A stretch of 5,889 bases of DNA from Verrucomicrobiota bacterium (GTDB lineage: Bacteria; Verrucomicrobiota; Verrucomicrobiia; Limisphaerales; AV2): positions 1 through 5,889 of the forward strand of contig QHPW01000100.1 of the NCBI GenBank assembly GCA_003219675.1, given 5' to 3'. Under the pieces are notes generated by a model. The model did not search any database and was not told the origin of the DNA. It was given only the letters and a program-made list of their open reading frames with translations. Both the position numbers and the translations under genes were made by a program. Below, one piece after another: positions 1 through 5,889 of this stretch. The number at the start of each line of letters is the position of its first letter. Position 1 is the stretch's first letter.

Positions 1-3000
1 TCAACCAGGACAAGCCGTTCGACCAATTCATTCGCGAGCAACTCGCCGGTGACCTGCTTCCCGGTAACAGCGATGAGCAACGATACGAGCAACTCACGGC
101 AACGGGATTTCTTATGCTGGGACCGAAGCTTCTTTTCGAGCCGCGGAAAAGCAAGTTGCAGATGGACATCGTGGACGAGCAAATCGACGTGACCACGCGC
201 GCCTTTCTCGGCCTGACCGTCAGTTGCGCCCGCTGCCACGACCACAAATTCGACCCCATTCCGACGCGGGATTATTATGCGCTGGCGGGCATCTTCGCGA
301 GCACCGCAACGCTGGCGAGTGATGCGCAGCCGACACGCGGCCCCCCGCGTTGGCGGGAGCGTCCGCTCGCCGCTCCGGAAAAAGCAAAGGCGATGGAAGA
401 CCACGCGGCGGCGGTCGCCAGGCTGGAAGCTTCACTGCAAGCCGCGGGAGAAATGAAAAGGTCCCTGCCCGGCGGTGTGAGTTCGTCGGAGCTGGCGGGC
501 ATCGTCCTCGATAACACGGTGGCGCAGCTCACAGGCGCGTGGAAGGAGTCCACTTACGCCACGAATTTCATCGACAAAAATTATTTGCAGGACGGGAACA
601 CCGACAAGGGGAAGAAATCGGCGCGCTTCGCGCCTGACCTGCCAAAGACAGGGCGCTACGAAGTGCAATTCGCCTACGTGCCGCGCCGCAACCGGGCGAG
701 GAACGTGCCGGTCACGGTGAACGCCGCCAACGAGACACGCACGGTGTTGATTGATCAGACCGAGCCCCCCACGATCGACAACCTTTTCGTTTCACTTGGG
801 ATATTTGACTTCACTGCCGGCACCAACGGCGCGGTGGTGATCTCCAATCAAGGCACCGAAGGATTTGTCACACTGGATGCGGTGCGATTCGTCCCGGCCG
901 GCATGGAGATGGCGATGAAGACCCCGACGGCTCAGATGGCCAGGGCCCAGAAGGCCGGGCCGGCGATGATGGACCGCTCTTACTACCAGCTTCTGGACGA
1001 TTTGAAAGAACTGCGCGCCAACGAGCCGCCGCCGGTGCCGATGGCGATGGCTGCCCAGGACGGCGCGGTCTGCAATTGCCGGATCAATCTGCGGGGCGAT
1101 CCCGAAAAACTGGGCCCGGAAGTGCCGCGCGGCTTTTTGTCTGCCTTGGAGAAAACCGTGCCGTCGCCCGCGCCTCTTCCCGGTGAAACAAGCGGCCGGC
1201 TCGAACTCGCCAACTGGATCGCCAGTCCCGATAACCCACTCACGGCGCGCGTCGCGGTGAATCGCATCTGGCACCATCTCTTCGGCGGGCGGCTGGTCGA
1301 GTCGGTGGACAATTTTGGCGTTCTCGGCGAAAGACCGACCCACCCGGAACTGCTCGACTACCTGGCACGGCGATTCATGGAGCAAGGCGGGTCGTTCAAG
1401 AAAATCATTCGCACCCTGATGCTTTCCAGCACCTACCAGATGAGCAGCGAACTGGACCGCATTGCCTGCGCCAAGGACCCGGAAAACAAGTTGATGTGGC
1501 GGATGAACCGGCGGCGGCTCGATGCTGAAGCCATCCGTGACGCGGTGCTGGCGGTGAGCGGCCGACTGGATTTCACCATGGGCGGTCCGCTGGCCACGAC
1601 AAACGACCCGCCCTTTGACGCCGTGGCGATGGCCAGTAACGCCCAGGTGGCGAGCACAAGGCGCAGCCTTTACCTGCCGGTCATCCGCAATGACACCACA
1701 GACCTGTTCCAGGTTTTCGACTTTGCCGACCCGCACCTCGTCACCGGCAAACGCCACTCCACCACGGCGCCGACACAGGCATTGTTCATGATGAACAGCC
1801 CGTTTATGCTTGCGCAGTCGCGTCAGTGGGCGGAAGCATTGATGGCCTCGACGCCGACGAACGAGGCGCAGCGTGTGACGTCCGCTTACACACAAGCTTT
1901 TGGCCGCCCGGCCTCGACGGAGGAGACCGAGCGGGCGTTGCAGTTCATCGCCAAATACCAGGCCGCGCTGGAGAAAAACGAACCCAACATCGAAAAGCGC
2001 CGACTCATGGCCTGGCAAAGTTTTTGCCACGCGCTGCTGGCTCGCCGCGACATGCTGCGCCGCTGCGCGTGCGGTTTTGGCTATGTGGCGCTGACGAGTC
2101 TGCTGGCGGAGACGGCGCGCGTCGCGGCCGCAACGGACAATAATCCTCTGGCGCCGCGGCCGCCGCATTTTCCGCCACGCGCCAGGCGCATTATTTTTCT
2201 CTTTATGCCCGGCGGCCCTTCGCAGGTGGACACTTTCGATCCCAAGCCGCTGCTCACGCGCGACCGGGATAAAGCGTTCCCGACCCCCGCGCCCGAAGGC
2301 GTCACCATGGCGCCGGCCAAATTGTTGGCGTCGCCGTGGGAGTTCAAAAAATATGGCGAGAGCGGCATCGAGATCAGCAGCCTGTTTCCCCAACTGGCCG
2401 GCTTTGCGGATGATCTGTGCGTCATCCGCAGCCTGCACACAAACGGCCAGGCGCATGGGCAGGCGATTATGAAATTGCACACCGGCTCGGAAAACCAGGT
2501 CCGGCCCAGCATGGGGTCGTGGATTCTTTACGGTCTGGGAACCGAAAACCAAAACCTGCCCGGCTTCATCACCATCAGCCCGCCCACGGCCATTGCCGGA
2601 CCCCAAGCTTATGGCTCGGCCTTTCTGCCGGCGGTTTACCAGGGCACGGCCATCGGCAGTGAATCCACCCCGCTGACCCAGGCGCAGATTCGACACATCC
2701 GCAATCCAGAGACGCCGCTTGATCTGCAGCGGCAGCAGCTTGATTTCATCCAGTCGCTCAACCGCGAACATCTGAAAAAAGCGAGGACCGACGCGCAACT
2801 CGAAGGCGTCATCGAGTCTTATGAGCTTGCCTTTCGGATGCAAACCGAAGCGCCGCAGTTGACGGACATTTCCGGCGAATCGAAGGCCACGCTCGATCTC
2901 TACGGCATCGACCGGACGCCGACGGACAATTTCGGGCGCCAGTGCCTGCTGGCGCGGCGCTTTGCCGAGCGCGGTGTGCGTTTCATCCAGGTCAGCCACG

Positions 3001-3428
3001 CGTTCAAGTGGGACCAGCACAGCAACCTGAAGCGCGACCACGAACGCAACGCGCTCGAAGTGGACAGGCCCATCGCCGGGCTGCTCAAGGACCTTAAGGC
3101 GCGCGGCCTGTTGGAAGACACGCTGGTCCTGTGGGGCGGAGAGTTTGGCCGCACGCCCACCGCCCAGGGCGCGGATGGGCGCGATCACAATCCCGACGGA
3201 TTCACCATGTGGTTGGCCGGCGGCGGTGTGAAGGGCGGTTTGGTGCATGGGGCAACCGATGATTACGGCTTTCGCGCGGTCCAGGACAAGGTGCACATTC
3301 ACGACCTGCACGCGACGATTCTTCATTCGTTAGGCCTGGACCACAAACGCCTGAGCTACCGAAACGCAGGCCGCGACTTTCGTTTGACCGATGTGGCAGG
3401 AAACGTGGTCAAAGCGATTTTGGCGTAG
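1..3428 (+). CDS. DUF1549 - golvesin-like - DUF1553 - DUF1501 fusion protein (5' partial)
   Basis: The frame is open from the left edge (first full codon at base 3) to TAG at 3426-3428, giving 1141 visible codons; the ATG at 114 is internal. Domains by visible residue: DUF1549 end (1 to about 100) with CARCHDHKFDP at 75-85, containing a CXXCH haem-c type motif; a helical, charged linker; a golvesin/carbohydrate-binding-like beta domain (about 166-299, YLQDGN to LDAVRFVP); a Met-rich linker; DUF1553 (about 395-680, SGRLELANWI, NRIWHHLFGG, NRRRLDAEAIRDAVL); then a full-length DUF1501 domain (681-1141). DUF1501 opens with a twin-arginine motif (RRDMLRR) and carries MPGGPSQVDTFDPKP, WGGEFGRTP, GRDHNPDGF and HDLHATILHSLGLDH, resembling sulfatase/alkaline-phosphatase-fold metal sites. 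Family knowledge: these are usually two neighbouring genes for exported proteins, often near sulfatases and glycan-use genes; their biochemistry is poorly defined. The upstream cytochrome-type domain and signal peptide, if present, lie outside the window. Domain calls are firm; whether the fusion is biological is open. Confidence -1.
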   Translation, partial: NQDKPFDQFIREQLAGDLLPGNSDEQRYEQLTATGFLMLGPKLLFEPRKSKLQMDIVDEQIDVTTRAFLGLTVSCARCHDHKFDPIPTRDYYALAGIFASTATLASDAQPTRGPPRWRERPLAAPEKAKAMEDHAAAVARLEASLQAAGEMKRSLPGGVSSSELAGIVLDNTVAQLTGAWKESTYATNFIDKNYLQDGNTDKGKKSARFAPDLPKTGRYEVQFAYVPRRNRARNVPVTVNAANETRTVLIDQTEPPTIDNLFVSLGIFDFTAGTNGAVVISNQGTEGFVTLDAVRFVPAGMEMAMKTPTAQMARAQKAGPAMMDRSYYQLLDDLKELRANEPPPVPMAMAAQDGAVCNCRINLRGDPEKLGPEVPRGFLSALEKTVPSPAPLPGETSGRLELANWIASPDNPLTARVAVNRIWHHLFGGRLVESVDNFGVLGERPTHPELLDYLARRFMEQGGSFKKIIRTLMLSSTYQMSSELDRIACAKDPENKLMWRMNRRRLDAEAIRDAVLAVSGRLDFTMGGPLATTNDPPFDAVAMASNAQVASTRRSLYLPVIRNDTTDLFQVFDFADPHLVTGKRHSTTAPTQALFMMNSPFMLAQSRQWAEALMASTPTNEAQRVTSAYTQAFGRPASTEETERALQFIAKYQAALEKNEPNIEKRRLMAWQSFCHALLARRDMLRRCACGFGYVALTSLLAETARVAAATDNNPLAPRPPHFPPRARRIIFLFMPGGPSQVDTFDPKPLLTRDRDKAFPTPAPEGVTMAPAKLLASPWEFKKYGESGIEISSLFPQLAGFADDLCVIRSLHTNGQAHGQAIMKLHTGSENQVRPSMGSWILYGLGTENQNLPGFITISPPTAIAGPQAYGSAFLPAVYQGTAIGSESTPLTQAQIRHIRNPETPLDLQRQQLDFIQSLNREHLKKARTDAQLEGVIESYELAFRMQTEAPQLTDISGESKATLDLYGIDRTPTDNFGRQCLLARRFAERGVRFIQVSHAFKWDQHSNLKRDHERNALEVDRPIAGLLKDLKARGLLEDTLVLWGGEFGRTPTAQGADGRDHNPDGFTMWLAGGGVKGGLVHGATDDYGFRAVQDKVHIHDLHATILHSLGLDHKRLSYRNAGRDFRLTDVAGNVVKAILA
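2043..2120 (+). other. Buried twin-arginine signal peptide of the DUF1501 moiety
   Basis: Translated in the frame of the long gene, this stretch reads RRDMLRRCACGFGYVAL followed by TSLLAETARVAAA. It has a twin-arginine n-region, a moderately hydrophobic core and an Ala-rich end. It matches the usual N-terminus of DUF1501 proteins, which start with a few residues, then an RR motif and CGFG. Here it follows QSFCHALLA, the conserved end of DUF1553, without any stop. The nearest ATG (2052) lies after the two arginines and has no purine-rich ribosome site just upstream (GCTCGCCGCGAC), so separate translation from it would lose the RR motif. Export function in this internal position is doubtful. 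Confidence 0.75.
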
Positions 3429-3466
3429 TTCGATCGAGGAAAAATCCGGGCTTTTGTTGCCTGATG

Positions 3467-3490
3467 CCGGGGGAAGTGTTATTGCTCCGG
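3467..3490 (+). promoter_or_regulatory. Possible start-proximal mRNA stem-loop
   Basis: CCGGGG (3467-3472) can pair with CTCCGG (3485-3490), with one G-U pair and a 12-nt loop. The stem ends four bases before the ATG at 3495. It contains most of the only purine-rich run (GGGGGAAG, 3469-3476) upstream of that start. That run is also too far from the ATG (about 18 nt) to be a standard Shine-Dalgarno site. A six-base stem can arise by chance in GC-rich DNA, so this is weak. Confidence 0.2.
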
Positions 3491-3494
3491 GCCA

Positions 3495-4151
3495 ATGCAG
3501 CCGGCCGACATCAGCGCCGCGTTGAAACGGATCGACCCCTCGGTCATCGCGCTGGTGGCGGCCAATCTGGTGCCGTTGGTCGGCGTGTTCGTATTCCGTT
3601 GGGAGGTGTTTCCCTTGTTGTTCCTGTTCTGGCTGGAAAACATCGTGGTCGGCGTTTCAAATGTATTGAAAATGTTGTTCGCGGCGCCGCGCGACCCCGC
3701 CCGTTGGGCGGCCAAATTGTTCTTCATCCCGTTCTTCTGTGTCCATTACGGCGGTTTCACAGCGGTGCATGGAGCGCTTGTGATCGCCTTTTTCGGCGGC
3801 GGACTCAAAGACCAGCGCGGACTTGTTCCGAGCGTGGACGCTCTGTACAAGCTCGTGACTCAGAACCATCTCGGGTGGGCGCTCCTCGGCCTCGCGGTCA
3901 GTCACGGAATTTCGTTCGGGCACAATTATCTCTGGCGCGGAGAATACCGGGAGGCAAAGCTGCAGTCGCTCATGAATCAACCCTACGGCCGCGTCATGGT
4001 GCTGCATCTGACGATTCTCGGCGGCGGATTTCTCATGCTGGCGCTGCATTCACCCCTTGCAGGGTTGGCGTTGCTGGTATTGTTGAAGCTCGTCCTCGAC
4101 TTGCGCGCCCATTGGCGAGAGCGCGAAAAATTCTCGCCGCAAAAGGATTAA
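3495..4151 (+). CDS. DUF6498-type integral membrane protein
   Basis: This 218-residue protein has strongly hydrophobic segments at about residues 17-34, 37-57, 74-100, 125-145 and 165-201, the last long enough for two helices. It therefore looks like an inner-membrane protein with five or six helices. The N-terminal pattern IALVAANLVPLVGVFVF, FPLLFLFWLENIVVGVSNVLKML, the mid-protein FIPFFCVHYGGF and the C-terminal LKLVLDLRAHWRERE match what I know of the DUF6498 family, whose function is unknown. Length is normal for that family. The ATG at 3495 is the first start codon after an in-frame TGA at 3462; no good ribosome site sits at the usual distance. It lies 66 bp after the DUF1501 fusion gene on the same strand, so co-transcription is possible, but a functional link is not evident. 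An overlapping frame from 3464 is Arg-rich and lacks a family pattern. Confidence 0.85.
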   Translation: MQPADISAALKRIDPSVIALVAANLVPLVGVFVFRWEVFPLLFLFWLENIVVGVSNVLKMLFAAPRDPARWAAKLFFIPFFCVHYGGFTAVHGALVIAFFGGGLKDQRGLVPSVDALYKLVTQNHLGWALLGLAVSHGISFGHNYLWRGEYREAKLQSLMNQPYGRVMVLHLTILGGGFLMLALHSPLAGLALLVLLKLVLDLRAHWREREKFSPQKD

Positions 4152-4160
4152 CAACCGCGA

Positions 4161-4176
4161 GGAACCATCTGGTCCC
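4161..4176 (-). other. Small stem-loop in the convergent gap
   Basis: On the minus strand GGGACC pairs with GGTTCC around an AGAT loop, with one G-U pair; on the plus strand the same position would be an A-C mismatch. It lies between the ends of two converging genes and might help end minus-strand transcription. No clear run of T follows, so it is not a textbook intrinsic terminator. Confidence 0.25.
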
Positions 4177-4219
4177 ATCCCTTTGAAGAACCTGACGACT
4201 CGATTCGCCGGCCCTGCCT

Positions 4220-4236
4220 CCGGAGACCCGCTCCGG
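4220..4236 (-). other. Perfect stem-loop abutting the SGNH hydrolase stop codon
   Basis: CCGGAG (4220-4225) and CTCCGG (4231-4236) form a perfect six-base inverted repeat with a five-base loop. On the minus strand it begins at the first base after the TAA (4239-4237) of the SGNH hydrolase gene. Its placement suggests an mRNA 3'-end hairpin or a Rho-independent terminator lacking a T tract. Following minus-strand bases (AGGCAGGG) have no T run, so termination is only a possibility. Confidence 0.4.
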
Positions 4237-5310
4237 TTACTTCCTCTTCGCGCTCCACTCACTCGTGGCCTCGTTCCCGTCGAGGGTGGTCTTCGCCCTG
4301 GCAGTGATGGTGTCGCCTTCCACCTTGCCAGTCATCCGGTAGCTGATCATCTCGCCGTTGGGACGGTCGCGTTTCACGATCCAGGAGAACTCGTTTCCGT
4401 TGACCTTGCCGTTCTCGATTTCCAGCCAGCGGGTTGCGTCGCGCGCGAATTTCCCGGTCACGTTGTCGCCATCCTGTTTGAGAATCAGCGCTGCCGTGAC
4501 GGGCCCATTCGGCGTGTCCATCGTCCACGCCCATTCCCCAGTCAGGCCGGCAGGCGAGACGCCCGCCCCACTTTGCTCCGCCTTCACGCGCGTGTAGCCG
4601 AGGATGGCGGAGAGTTTGTCTTCGATGGCTTCGGCCCAGATTTCATAACCGCGCCTGGACAGGTGCAGGTAGTCGGGCATGAGGTCATGCGGAATGGTCC
4701 CGTCGCTGTTCACGAATTTATAACCGAAATCGATCCAGAAAACGTTCCGGTCATCGGCGAGTTTTTGCAGGATTTGATTCACCTGAAGGACCTTTCCGCG
4801 TGCGAGACTCGGATTTTCGCTGCGTGGAAAAATCGCCAGCAGCAGCATCCGGGTCTGCGGCAGTTTTTCGCGCAGCTTGCGCACGATGGCCGTGACCCCG
4901 TCGGCGATCTGATCGACGGTGTTGTCCTCGCCGTTGGAATTATTGGTGCCGATCATGATCACGGCAGCCTTCGGCTTGAGGCCGTCGAGATTGCCGTGGT
5001 CGAACCGCCAAAGAACGTGCTGCGTCCGGTCGCCGCCGATGCCGAGATTGACGGCGTTGCGATGCGCGTAATACTTCGCCCAAACTTCCTTTCCTTCGCC
5101 TTCCCAGCCTTGCGTGATGGAGTCGCCGATGAAAATGACCTGCGCTTTTTCCCCGGCTTCGGTGGTGCGTTTGTTGAGTAAATCCTGACGGTCCTTCCAT
5201 CCCTGATCTCCACGGGAGACGGGTTCGACGGCGGAGTGGGCGAACACCAGGCGCGGCGAAAGCGCGACCGTGACATACAGAATCCAGAGAAATCGATGGA
5301 TGGGTTTCAT
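4237..5310 (-). CDS. Secreted SGNH/GDSL hydrolase (PAF-acetylhydrolase-like) with C-terminal beta domain
   Basis: This 357-residue protein starts with a signal peptide (MKPIH, hydrophobic core to about residue 22, likely cleavage after VFA at 24), so it is predicted to be exported. The SGNH esterase domain covers about 57-238. Block I is GDSITQGW with nucleophile Ser64; block II is NLGIGGDRT with Gly92 or Gly93; block III is MIGTNNSNGEDN with Asn123; block V is DYLHLS with Asp213 and His216. All catalytic and oxyanion-hole residues are present, so it should be an active esterase, probably removing acyl groups from glycans or lipids; the substrate is not readable. A short linker (SGAGVSPAG, 247-255) leads to a second beta-rich domain (about 257-357, GEWAWTMDTPNGPV ... 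LKQDGDNVTGKF ... GKVEGDTITA), a lipocalin-like module I have seen in PVC proteins. The start gives a clean signal peptide, but no Shine-Dalgarno sequence precedes it. It converges with the membrane-protein gene and lies downstream of the TPR gene. Confidence 0.9.
   Translation of the reverse strand: MKPIHRFLWILYVTVALSPRLVFAHSAVEPVSRGDQGWKDRQDLLNKRTTEAGEKAQVIFIGDSITQGWEGEGKEVWAKYYAHRNAVNLGIGGDRTQHVLWRFDHGNLDGLKPKAAVIMIGTNNSNGEDNTVDQIADGVTAIVRKLREKLPQTRMLLLAIFPRSENPSLARGKVLQVNQILQKLADDRNVFWIDFGYKFVNSDGTIPHDLMPDYLHLSRRGYEIWAEAIEDKLSAILGYTRVKAEQSGAGVSPAGLTGEWAWTMDTPNGPVTAALILKQDGDNVTGKFARDATRWLEIENGKVNGNEFSWIVKRDRPNGEMISYRMTGKVEGDTITARAKTTLDGNEATSEWSAKRK
4549..4567 (-). repeat. GC-rich palindrome inside the SGNH hydrolase linker
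   Basis: On the minus strand GGCGGGCG, TCT, CGCCTGCC forms an eight-base stem with one G-T pair and a three-base loop. It lies in frame inside the SGNH hydrolase gene and encodes roughly residues 248-254 (GAGVSPA), exactly in the linker between the two domains. Its GCGGGCG core is shared with the intergenic palindrome at 5376-5391. This suggests a dispersed REP-like element captured as coding sequence. Only two related copies are visible here, so the repeat-family claim is inference. Confidence 0.5.
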
Positions 5311-5353
5311 GGCAAGAGGATGGAGAATTCGATCGGGAAAATCAAGTCTGCGC

Positions 5354-5359
5354 TGTCAA
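5354..5359 (-). promoter_or_regulatory. Weak candidate -35 box upstream of the SGNH hydrolase gene
   Basis: The minus strand reads TTGACA here, a perfect match to the sigma-70 -35 consensus, 44 bases before the ATG of the SGNH hydrolase gene. No convincing -10 hexamer is found at the 16 to 18 base spacing (CCGATC at 17), so this is only a hint of an independent promoter for that gene. Confidence 0.2.
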
Positions 5360-5375
5360 ACCGCCGTAACGGGGT

Positions 5376-5391
5376 GCGGGCTTCCGCCCGC
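5376..5391. repeat. Intergenic palindrome GCGGGC-TTCC-GCCCGC
   Basis: This is a perfect six-base inverted repeat with a four-base loop, in the gap between the TPR gene and the SGNH hydrolase gene. On the minus strand it reads GCGGGCGGAAGCCCGC, sharing GCGGGCG with the in-gene palindrome at 4549-4567. It looks like a REP-type dispersed element. It has no T tract on either side, so it is not a standard terminator. Confidence 0.5.
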
Positions 5392-5411
5392 TTCACTTTC
5401 CGCGGTTGTAG

Positions 5412-5431
5412 CCGCCGGCGTAAGGAGGCGG
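5412..5431. repeat. Second intergenic palindrome, CCGCC ... GGCGG
   Basis: CCGCC (5412-5416) and GGCGG (5427-5431) flank GGCGTAAGGA. A further outer pair, TCCGC (5399-5403) with GCGGA (5428-5432), is an alternative fold. On the minus strand the motif reads CCGCCTCCTTACGCCGGCGG, which resembles a short palindrome I associate with Verrucomicrobiota intergenic DNA; I cannot confirm that here. It sits 20 bases from the previous palindrome and 25 bases past the TPR stop codon, so the two may form one composite element. Confidence 0.45.
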
Positions 5432-5456
5432 ATGGAAATGGCGACCCCTTCAGGAT

Positions 5457-5889
5457 TCAGGGATGTTGCTGTCGCAGCAGCATCGCGTGGATCCGGGCGA
5501 CGTCCCCCATGTAGCCATCCACCTTGAACAAGTCGGCGGCCTGGAAAATATGTTCCCGCGCCATCTTCTCATTTCCCGCCACGTCGAAGTAGAGTCCGAG
5601 ATAAAAATGAGCGTAGAACGTTCGTTCGTTCAGTTCCGTCGGCGACGGTTTGCCGATGGTCGCGGCCTTCATGACTTCCTCTGCAGAACCTTTGCCTGCG
5701 TAGAGCGCGTAAATCTGCATCATCGGCACGCGCGGATCGTTTCCAATTTTCAAAAGCGAGCCGCGCGCCCGTTCAATTCCGGCGCGGCGGGCGATGCAAA
5801 GAAAATGCCATACGGCGTTCTCGACGTCGTTGCTGTTAATGGTCTGGTGCAGCTCGAATTGTCGCTGGCCATCCTCGTAGCGGCCCGCG
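5457..5889 (-). CDS. TPR-repeat protein, NlpI-like (C-terminal part; 5' end beyond right edge)
   Basis: The minus-strand frame is open from the right edge to TGA at 5459-5457, giving 143 visible codons. It begins within AGRYEDGQRQFELHQTINSN, a helix-turn-helix of TPR type, continues through DVENAVWHFLCIARRAG, and has a clear TPR-like pair at the end (RTFYAHFYLGLYFDVAGNEK, MAREHIFQAADLF). The segment NDPRVPMMQIYALYAGKGSAEEVMKAA is characteristic of a family of PVC and other bacterial TPR proteins related to lipoprotein NlpI. TPRs are protein-binding scaffolds; the partner is unknown. The N-terminus, any signal peptide and the true start are outside the window; a TTG at 5753 is an internal leucine codon, not a start, because the family pattern continues upstream of it. 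It lies 146 bp upstream of the SGNH hydrolase gene on the same strand. Confidence 0.8.
   Translation of the reverse strand, partial: AGRYEDGQRQFELHQTINSNDVENAVWHFLCIARRAGIERARGSLLKIGNDPRVPMMQIYALYAGKGSAEEVMKAATIGKPSPTELNERTFYAHFYLGLYFDVAGNEKMAREHIFQAADLFKVDGYMGDVARIHAMLLRQQHP

Noticed and set aside
114..116. ATG at 114 as the start of the first gene
   Set aside because: The same frame is open back to the left edge and encodes conserved DUF1549 sequence (DKPFDQFIREQLAGDLLP), so the ATG is internal.
792..3326. An 844-codon open frame on the minus strand opposite the fusion gene
   Set aside because: It is in exact codon-on-codon register with the plus gene, so its stops would need TTA, CTA or TCA codons in the sense strand, which are rare in this GC-rich gene. 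Its translation is rich in Arg, Val and His with no family pattern, while the sense strand has clear domains.
3429..3494. Intrinsic terminator after the fusion gene
   Set aside because: No stem followed by a T run is present; repeated CCGGG strings are direct rather than inverted.
3464..4186. A 240-codon plus-strand frame overlapping the membrane-protein gene
   Set aside because: Its translation is Arg/Gly-rich with no recognisable motif, whereas the frame from 3495 gives a coherent multi-helix membrane protein of a known family.
4183..5181. A 332-codon plus-strand frame opposite the SGNH hydrolase gene
   Set aside because: It is again codon-on-codon antisense to a gene with a full catalytic set and signal peptide; the long frame follows from codon bias.
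5751..5753. TTG as the start of a 98-residue protein
   Set aside because: The frame continues upstream to the right edge with TPR-like helices (YEDGQRQFELHQTI, VENAVWHFLCIARRAG), so this is an internal leucine codon of a truncated gene.
1..5889. Defence system, prophage, CRISPR array or insertion sequence
   Set aside because: No direct-repeat array, transposase, integrase, nuclease, toxin-antitoxin pair or phage structural gene is seen on either strand.

Overview
The window looks like chromosomal sequence from a GC-rich, Planctomycetes-Verrucomicrobia-Chlamydiae (PVC) bacterium. A soil or freshwater Verrucomicrobiota of the Pedosphaera/Limisphaerales kind is most likely. This rests on the DUF1549/DUF1553 plus DUF1501 secreted-protein module, which is hugely expanded in Planctomycetes and Verrucomicrobia. 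A PAF-acetylhydrolase-like SGNH esterase with an extra C-terminal beta domain, and short GC-rich palindromes both between genes and inside a gene, also fit. The lineage is inferred; no marker gene is present.

Layout. (1) The left edge to 3428 (+) is one very long reading frame, open at its 5' end. It runs DUF1549, a golvesin/CBM-like beta domain, DUF1553 and then a complete DUF1501 domain. DUF1553 and DUF1501 are normally two adjacent genes. Here the DUF1553 C-terminus runs directly into the twin-arginine signal of the DUF1501 protein with no stop or new start. This is the most notable feature of the window. (2) 3495-4151 (+) is a five-to-six-helix membrane protein of DUF6498 type. (3) 4152-4236 is a convergent gap with two small stem-loops, one abutting the stop codon of the next gene. 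(4) 4237-5310 (-) is the secreted SGNH/GDSL hydrolase. (5) 5311-5456 is a gap with two GC-rich palindromes. (6) 5457 to the right edge (-) is the C-terminal part of a TPR protein.

How they may work together: the DUF1549/1553/1501 proteins are exported and, by context in the literature, linked to polysaccharide use. The SGNH enzyme could de-esterify glycans. The window itself does not prove a shared pathway. The two minus-strand genes lie in the same direction and could share a transcript, although 146 bp of palindrome-bearing DNA separates them. I see no RNA gene, CRISPR array, transposase, integrase or phage gene, and no stretch over 300 bp without a gene. Apart from the fusion gene and the palindromes, the region looks like ordinary PVC genome content.
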